A program made the position numbers and the translations under genes. A DNA stretch of 64,000 nt from Candidatus Limihabitans stercoravium (lineage in GTDB: Bacteria; Bacillota; Clostridia; Christensenellales; CAG-314), in assembly GCA_018715495.1 (NCBI GenBank), contig DVLO01000003.1:1-64000 (forward strand). The letters are read 5' to 3'. Below are positions 59,686 through 64,000 of the stretch, piece after piece. The notes under the pieces are model-generated. The model had not been told where the DNA came from. It made no database searches and saw only the letters and a list, made by a program, of their open reading frames with translations. The stretch's first letter is position 1. Each line of letters begins with the position of its first letter.

Positions 59686-60932
59686 TCTATTTTCACCAAT
59701 TCGCCGTTTTCACGGTATTCGTATATAAGGTCGAAACCTTGCTCACGCAACTGTTTGAGTTGGAAAGCGAAATTTTTGATACGCTTTACAATGGATACTT
59801 CAGTACCGTTTGTGCGGTGATGTTGCGCGTAATCCATTATATCGCAGTATTGCTTGTCGGTGCATTTCTTGGGAATTACCAACGCAGTTGCATTGCGCTG
59901 ACCGCCGATTTTAGCACCACGTTCGGACAACAGAAGAACAATGCGTTCGAATCCGATAGAAAATCCGCAAGCAGGCACTTTAGTTCCTGCAATCTTGCCG
60001 ATCATTTCGTCGTATCTTCCACCGCCGCCTGCGGAAATGTCCAGTCCGTCAAGGCTGATTTCGTAGATTGTGCCTGTGTAGTAGCCCATTCCACGAACAA
60101 GAGTAACGTCAAACACAACCTTGCCGTTTGTAACTGTGTTGTTTGTTACGGCAATGATTTGTCTGAGGTTTTCCGAAACGCTTGGGGAAAGTTCTTCGCC
60201 CAGTTCGTCAATTGCCGTCTGCAAAGCATTGTCACTGTGTAGTATGCGATTTAACATGTCTACAAATGCAACAGATTTGCCCGGAGCAATTTCTTCAATT
60301 TCGTTCATCACATCGCCTATACCGATTTTGTCCAGTTTGTCCAATATGATAAACACTTTGTCGTGAATTTCCTTTTCAAAACCGCACTTGTTTGCAATGG
60401 CTGTCAACAGACGTCTGTCGCTGATCTTGACTGTAATGCCGTTGAATCCAAGGTTTTTCAATGCCTGCATTGTGGCTGTGATGAGGTCGATTTCCGCAAT
60501 GTTGCTTTCTTCGCCCAGAATGTCGATGTCACACTGCATGAACTGACGGTAACGTCCGCGCTGAGGACGATCGGCACGCCATACGTAGTCCATCTGCATT
60601 GCCTTGAACACCGACGGCAACTGTCCCTGGTTGTTGGCAAAAAATCTTGCCAACGGAACAGTCAGGTCGTAACGCAATCCAAGGTCGCACATCTTGCCTT
60701 CTTCAGCACGTTCCAGTTTTTCACCACGTTTTAAAATCTTGTAAATCAACTTTTCGTTGTCGCCCCCTTGCTTGGAACACAACAAATCGATGTTTTCCAC
60801 ACTGGGAGTGGCAATACGGCTGAATCCGTACTTTTCGTAAGTTGATTGGATGATTTCCAGCACCTTTTGTCTGAATCGAAATTCTTCGGGCAGGAAATCT
60901 CTCATACCCTTAGTAGGAGTTTTGCTGAACAT
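59682..60932 (-). CDS. hisS: Histidine--tRNA ligase
   Basis: Class II aminoacyl-tRNA synthetase of 416 residues. Motif 1 is near MRDFLPEEFRFR, motif 2 is MDYVWRADRPQRGRYRQFMQCDIDILGEES, and the histidine-specific loop is VRGMGYYTGTIYEI, followed by GGGRYDEMIG and the ACGFSIGFERI motif 3. The ATG at 60932 (GAGGT nine bases upstream) replaces a TTG five codons earlier. Located after pgi by 22 bases and before the ion pump. Confidence 0.96.
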   Translation of the reverse strand: MFSKTPTKGMRDFLPEEFRFRQKVLEIIQSTYEKYGFSRIATPSVENIDLLCSKQGGDNEKLIYKILKRGEKLERAEEGKMCDLGLRYDLTVPLARFFANNQGQLPSVFKAMQMDYVWRADRPQRGRYRQFMQCDIDILGEESNIAEIDLITATMQALKNLGFNGITVKISDRRLLTAIANKCGFEKEIHDKVFIILDKLDKIGIGDVMNEIEEIAPGKSVAFVDMLNRILHSDNALQTAIDELGEELSPSVSENLRQIIAVTNNTVTNGKVVFDVTLVRGMGYYTGTIYEISLDGLDISAGGGGRYDEMIGKIAGTKVPACGFSIGFERIVLLLSERGAKIGGQRNATALVIPKKCTDKQYCDIMDYAQHHRTNGTEVSIVKRIKNFAFQLKQLREQGFDLIYEYRENGELVKID

Positions 60933-60954
60933 GTATATATACCTCAATTAGTAA

Positions 60955-62346
60955 TCAGATGATGTATTTGTCGCTGTCGGGAGTAGCTTCTCTCAGTTCA
61001 CGAGCCTTTTCTTCGTAACCCTTTCTTCCGAACAAAGCGTAGGTAGCGTTCTTGCCTTCTTCAACGCCCGGTTGGTCGTAGGTGTTGATGTTGAGCATTG
61101 CGCCGCAGTAAGCTGTCTGCATCTGGAACAGGTACAGCAATGCGCCAAGGTTGAATTCGTCTACCTTGTCAAGCACGATTGTGTAGTTGCTGCGCTTTTG
61201 CTTGGTAAGAGCGTATCTTGTAGCGTACAGTTCCTTGGACATCAGGTCGTTCAATGTGTTTCCACTCAAGAAACTTACGTTGGGAAGTTGTTCCAATCCG
61301 CCTGGGATTTCGCACTTGCTGCGGAAGTTTTGAACTTCGATAAATGTAATAACCTTGTCAAAAGGACCTTCGGCGTAAAGCTGAACCTGGCTGTGCTGGT
61401 CTGTAACACCCAGTGACTTGACGGGAGTTTGACCTGCGTGAACGATGTTACCGTCGTTGTCGACAGCCTTACCAAGAGATTCAGCCCACAATTGGCAGTA
61501 CCAGTCAGCGATGTATTTCAAGCTGTCGGCGTAAGGCATCATTACAGTGATGTTCTTGCCCTTTTTCATGGAAATGTACTGCAACAGAGCAGACATCAAT
61601 GCAGGGTTGGAATACAAGTTCTTGTTACGGCAAACCTGATCCATGTGTTTAGCGCCTTCAAGCATTTTAGCAATGTCGATACCTACAACTGCGGCAGGCA
61701 ACAAACCTACAGGACACAGTTCGGAGAAACGTCCGCCCACGCCTTCGGGAATAAAGAATGTGTCGTACCCTTGTTCCTTAGCAAGTCCGATCAAAGATCC
61801 CTTACTGCTACTTGTCGTAGCGATGATGTGCTTGTTAGCCTTGTCACCAAGACGCTTCTTCAACAAATCGTTGATGATGAGGTACTGGCTCATTGTTTCG
61901 CTTGTTGCGCCCGACTTGGTAATTACGTTAAAGATTGTCTTTTCAACGTCGATGATGTCGAACAGTGCGTTCATGCGTTCGGGGTCAACGTTGTCAAGAA
62001 CGTAGAAACGTGGACCGTTGCGCTTTTCTCTGGGAAGTTCATTGTAATACAGATGTTTCAAAGCCTGAAATACTGCAATGGGACCAAGAGCCGATCCGCC
62101 TATTCCCAACACAACGAAAGCGTCGTAGTTGCGGATTTCTTCCGCCTTCTTAACAATTGCCTTTACTACTTCATCCTGATCGTATGGGCTGTCCATCCAA
62201 CCTTGCATGTCGTTGCCTCTGCCTGCTTCTACAGTGTCAAAAGCCTTCAACGCAAATTGTTCCATTGACTGAATTTCGCTGTCAGCGATACCCTTGTCAC
62301 CCAATACATGTTGCATCATGTTGTTGTAGTTTATAGTTACACTCAT
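60955..62346 (-). CDS. pgi: Glucose-6-phosphate isomerase
   Basis: Glycolytic isomerase of 463 residues interconverting glucose-6-phosphate and fructose-6-phosphate. Signatures are GIGGSALGP near residue 75, FNVITKSGATSETMSQYL near 135 and GGRFSELCPVGLLPAAVVGID. ATG 62346 has GGAGG. First gene of an operon with hisS and the P-type ATPase. Length and motifs normal for the bacterial short form. Confidence 0.95.
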   Translation of the reverse strand: MSVTINYNNMMQHVLGDKGIADSEIQSMEQFALKAFDTVEAGRGNDMQGWMDSPYDQDEVVKAIVKKAEEIRNYDAFVVLGIGGSALGPIAVFQALKHLYYNELPREKRNGPRFYVLDNVDPERMNALFDIIDVEKTIFNVITKSGATSETMSQYLIINDLLKKRLGDKANKHIIATTSSSKGSLIGLAKEQGYDTFFIPEGVGGRFSELCPVGLLPAAVVGIDIAKMLEGAKHMDQVCRNKNLYSNPALMSALLQYISMKKGKNITVMMPYADSLKYIADWYCQLWAESLGKAVDNDGNIVHAGQTPVKSLGVTDQHSQVQLYAEGPFDKVITFIEVQNFRSKCEIPGGLEQLPNVSFLSGNTLNDLMSKELYATRYALTKQKRSNYTIVLDKVDEFNLGALLYLFQMQTAYCGAMLNINTYDQPGVEEGKNATYALFGRKGYEEKARELREATPDSDKYII

Positions 62347-62460
62347 CTGATACCTCCGAAAATGCACCCTGTGCAGTAATGTATATTATTTTACAAATAG
62401 ATTTTACCATATTTCGCCGTTGTTGTGTACTGTTGCAATACAAAAAAATCAAAATAAATC

Positions 62461-62489
62461 TTGAAAGCAAACGGCCGCTGTGATATAAT
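62461..62489 (+). promoter_or_regulatory. Promoter of the GH13 gene
   Basis: TTGAAA (62461-62466) and TATAAT (62484-62489) with a 17-base spacer, 31 bases before the ATG and its GGGGG ribosome-binding site. Confidence 0.75.
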
Positions 62490-62519
62490 TACTTAAATCA
62501 ACATTTCGGGGGATTTGAA

Positions 62520-64000
62520 ATGAAAAACCAATGGTATAAAAAAGCGTGTTTCTACCAGATTTACCCACGCAGTTTCTGTGACAGCAACGGCGACGGAATA
62601 GGCGACATCAAGGGTATAATTTCCAAGATTGACTACATTGCAAGTCTAGGCATTGACGCAATCTGGTTCAGTCCGCTGTACTGTTCGCCCAACGCCGACT
62701 ACGGCTACGACATAAGCGATTACAGAAACATCAATCCCGAATACGGCACAATGCAGGATTTCGACAAGATGGTAAAGTTGTTGCACCAACACAACATAAA
62801 GGTGGTAATGGATCTTGTTGTAAATCACACCAGCGACAAACACCAATGGTTTACCGAAAGCAGAAAAAGCAAAGACAACCCCTACCGCAACTACTACATC
62901 TGGCGTGACGGCAAGGGCAAGGACGGCAAACAACCGCCCAACAACTGGACAAGTTTCTTCTTGGGATCGGCATGGCAGTACGACGAAATGACAAAGCAAT
63001 GGTATCTGCACCTGTTTGACAAGAATCAGCCCGACCTCAACTACTTCAATCCAAGAGTGCTTGAAGAGGTAAAGGACATACTGACTTTCTGGCTGAAAAA
63101 GGGTGTGGACGGTTTCCGTTGCGACGTAATCACACTGCTGTCCAAACGTGAAGGACTGCCCGACGGCAAGAAACGTATTGCGCTGACAGGAAAGGAACAC
63201 TACATTGACGGACCGAAAATTCTTGAACTCTTGGGACAACTGCAAGAGGATGTATTGAGTAAGTACGACGCATTCACTGTAGGCGAAAGCGTCATGATAG
63301 ACATCCCCACCGCATTGAAGTACACTTCGGGGGACAATCCGCCTCTTGACACCATTTTCGCATTCGAACACATGAATGCCGACAACTACTTCGGTGTAAA
63401 ACAACTGGTACGCAAGTTTTCACTAAAAAGACTTAAAAATACTGTCGGCAAGTGGCAGGACGGTTTGTATGAAAAGGCATGGAACACTCTCTACTGGGAA
63501 AACCACGACCAGGCACGCATTGTAGGAAGGTACTGTTCGGCAACGGAGTACCGTGAAATGGGTGCGCAAATGATGGGAACAATACTGTTGACTCTCAGCG
63601 GAACACCGTTTGTTTACCAAGGGCAAGAAATCGGACAGACGTCTATAGGAATGACCAATCTTGACGATTACAGAGACGTGGAAACGTACCGCAGCTACAA
63701 CACGATGAAAAAGGTGTTCGGCAAAAAAGGAGCAATGAAACGTCTTGCCTACTGTTCACGTGACAATGCACGCACACCCGTACAATGGAACAGCGGCGAA
63801 AATGCCGGTTTTACGACAGGCACACCCTGGATAAAGGTAAACCCCAATTACAACCAGATAAACGTAGCGCAACAAGAAACTCAAAAAACAAGTACGCTCA
63901 ACTACTACCGCAAGCTGATACAGCTTCGCAAGGAACACGACGTATTTGTTTTCGGAACTTACAAGGACCTTCTTCCAAAGAGCAACAAAGTGTGGATTTA
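62520..64000 (+). CDS. GH13 alpha-glucosidase / oligo-1,6-glucosidase, 5' part
   Basis: First 493 codons of a cytoplasmic glycoside hydrolase cut by the right edge. The (beta/alpha)8 barrel starts FYQIYPRSFCDSNGDGIGD (11-29). The conserved NHTS is at 102-105, the nucleophile Asp is D202 in GFRCDVI, the acid/base Glu is E256 in FTVGES, and the third acid is D330 in ENHDQAR. GGGGG lies before the ATG. The family cleaves isomalto-, malto- or trehalose-type oligosaccharides; the exact specificity cannot be read. Divergent from pgi, whose product pathway it may feed. Confidence 0.92.
   Translation, partial: MKNQWYKKACFYQIYPRSFCDSNGDGIGDIKGIISKIDYIASLGIDAIWFSPLYCSPNADYGYDISDYRNINPEYGTMQDFDKMVKLLHQHNIKVVMDLVVNHTSDKHQWFTESRKSKDNPYRNYYIWRDGKGKDGKQPPNNWTSFFLGSAWQYDEMTKQWYLHLFDKNQPDLNYFNPRVLEEVKDILTFWLKKGVDGFRCDVITLLSKREGLPDGKKRIALTGKEHYIDGPKILELLGQLQEDVLSKYDAFTVGESVMIDIPTALKYTSGDNPPLDTIFAFEHMNADNYFGVKQLVRKFSLKRLKNTVGKWQDGLYEKAWNTLYWENHDQARIVGRYCSATEYREMGAQMMGTILLTLSGTPFVYQGQEIGQTSIGMTNLDDYRDVETYRSYNTMKKVFGKKGAMKRLAYCSRDNARTPVQWNSGENAGFTTGTPWIKVNPNYNQINVAQQETQKTSTLNYYRKLIQLRKEHDVFVFGTYKDLLPKSNKVWI

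Noticed and set aside
62646-63404. 252-codon minus-strand open frame opposite the GH13 gene
   Set aside because: The plus strand carries all GH13 catalytic motifs; the antisense frame is a shadow.
1-64000. tRNA or rRNA genes
   Set aside because: No cloverleaf with a GGTTCGAATCC-type arm and no rRNA-conserved stretch was seen in the intergenic regions.

Overview
The window looks like a chromosomal stretch of a moderately low-GC, Gram-positive-type anaerobe of the Bacillota (Clostridia-like). The reasons are a T-box leader on valS, an FMN riboswitch on an ECF-type riboflavin transporter, RNase J, a YrrM/YrrN-type tRNA wobble-modification pair, a PdaB-like polysaccharide deacetylase, a YhcN/YlaJ-like secreted protein, strong AGGAGG ribosome-binding sites, and consensus TTGACA/TATAAT promoters. 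Species cannot be named from sequence reading alone. Most genes lie on the minus strand.

Left part (1-21000): the 3' end of an IS3-family (IS150-group) element abuts valS with its T-box leader. Then come a three-gene NMT1/THI5-type ABC importer, a YkvI-like membrane protein, and a minus-strand operon (membrane protein, methyltransferase, Hsp33, a 585-aa helical-repeat protein). These are followed by the asd-dapA-dapB lysine/diaminopimelate operon, a DegV protein, the rnj-trmR-trhP operon, and two unknown multi-pass membrane proteins.

Middle (21000-35000): a compact prophage-derived structural cassette on the minus strand. Read in transcription order it runs: RinA/ArpU-like activator, large terminase, small unknowns, portal, scaffold candidate, major capsid, small protein, gp4-like adaptor, gp10-like hub candidate, two further virion-like proteins, terminator. 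The order resembles P22-like podoviruses. No integrase, repressor, replication, lysis, tail-tube or tape-measure gene is present. The activator's promoter abuts a near-perfect Gram-positive LexA (SOS) box. A plus-strand SH3-type membrane protein sits between activator and terminase, and a larger secreted one diverges from the activator. This is the most unusual region of the window: an apparently SOS-controlled, lysis-less and integrase-less particle cassette in a housekeeping neighbourhood.

Right part (34500-64000): a tandem-OB SSB-like protein with a polysaccharide deacetylase, a parE-parC type IIA topoisomerase pair, MurG, a WYL-domain regulator divergent from a 58-aa protein, and the tsaE-tsaB-rimI-hydrolase-murF-ddl operon (tRNA t6A plus cell wall). 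Next are the riboflavin transporter, deoC, an SDR-hydrolase-PepF operon, an ABC-F ATPase, a pgi-hisS-P-type ATPase operon, and a GH13 glucosidase cut by the right edge.

Regulatory reading gives many two-box promoters. Three genes (YkvI-like, MurG, SDR) have a -10 box 5-6 bases before the ATG, which suggests leaderless mRNAs alongside the usual Shine-Dalgarno genes. No rRNA, tRNA or CRISPR array was found.
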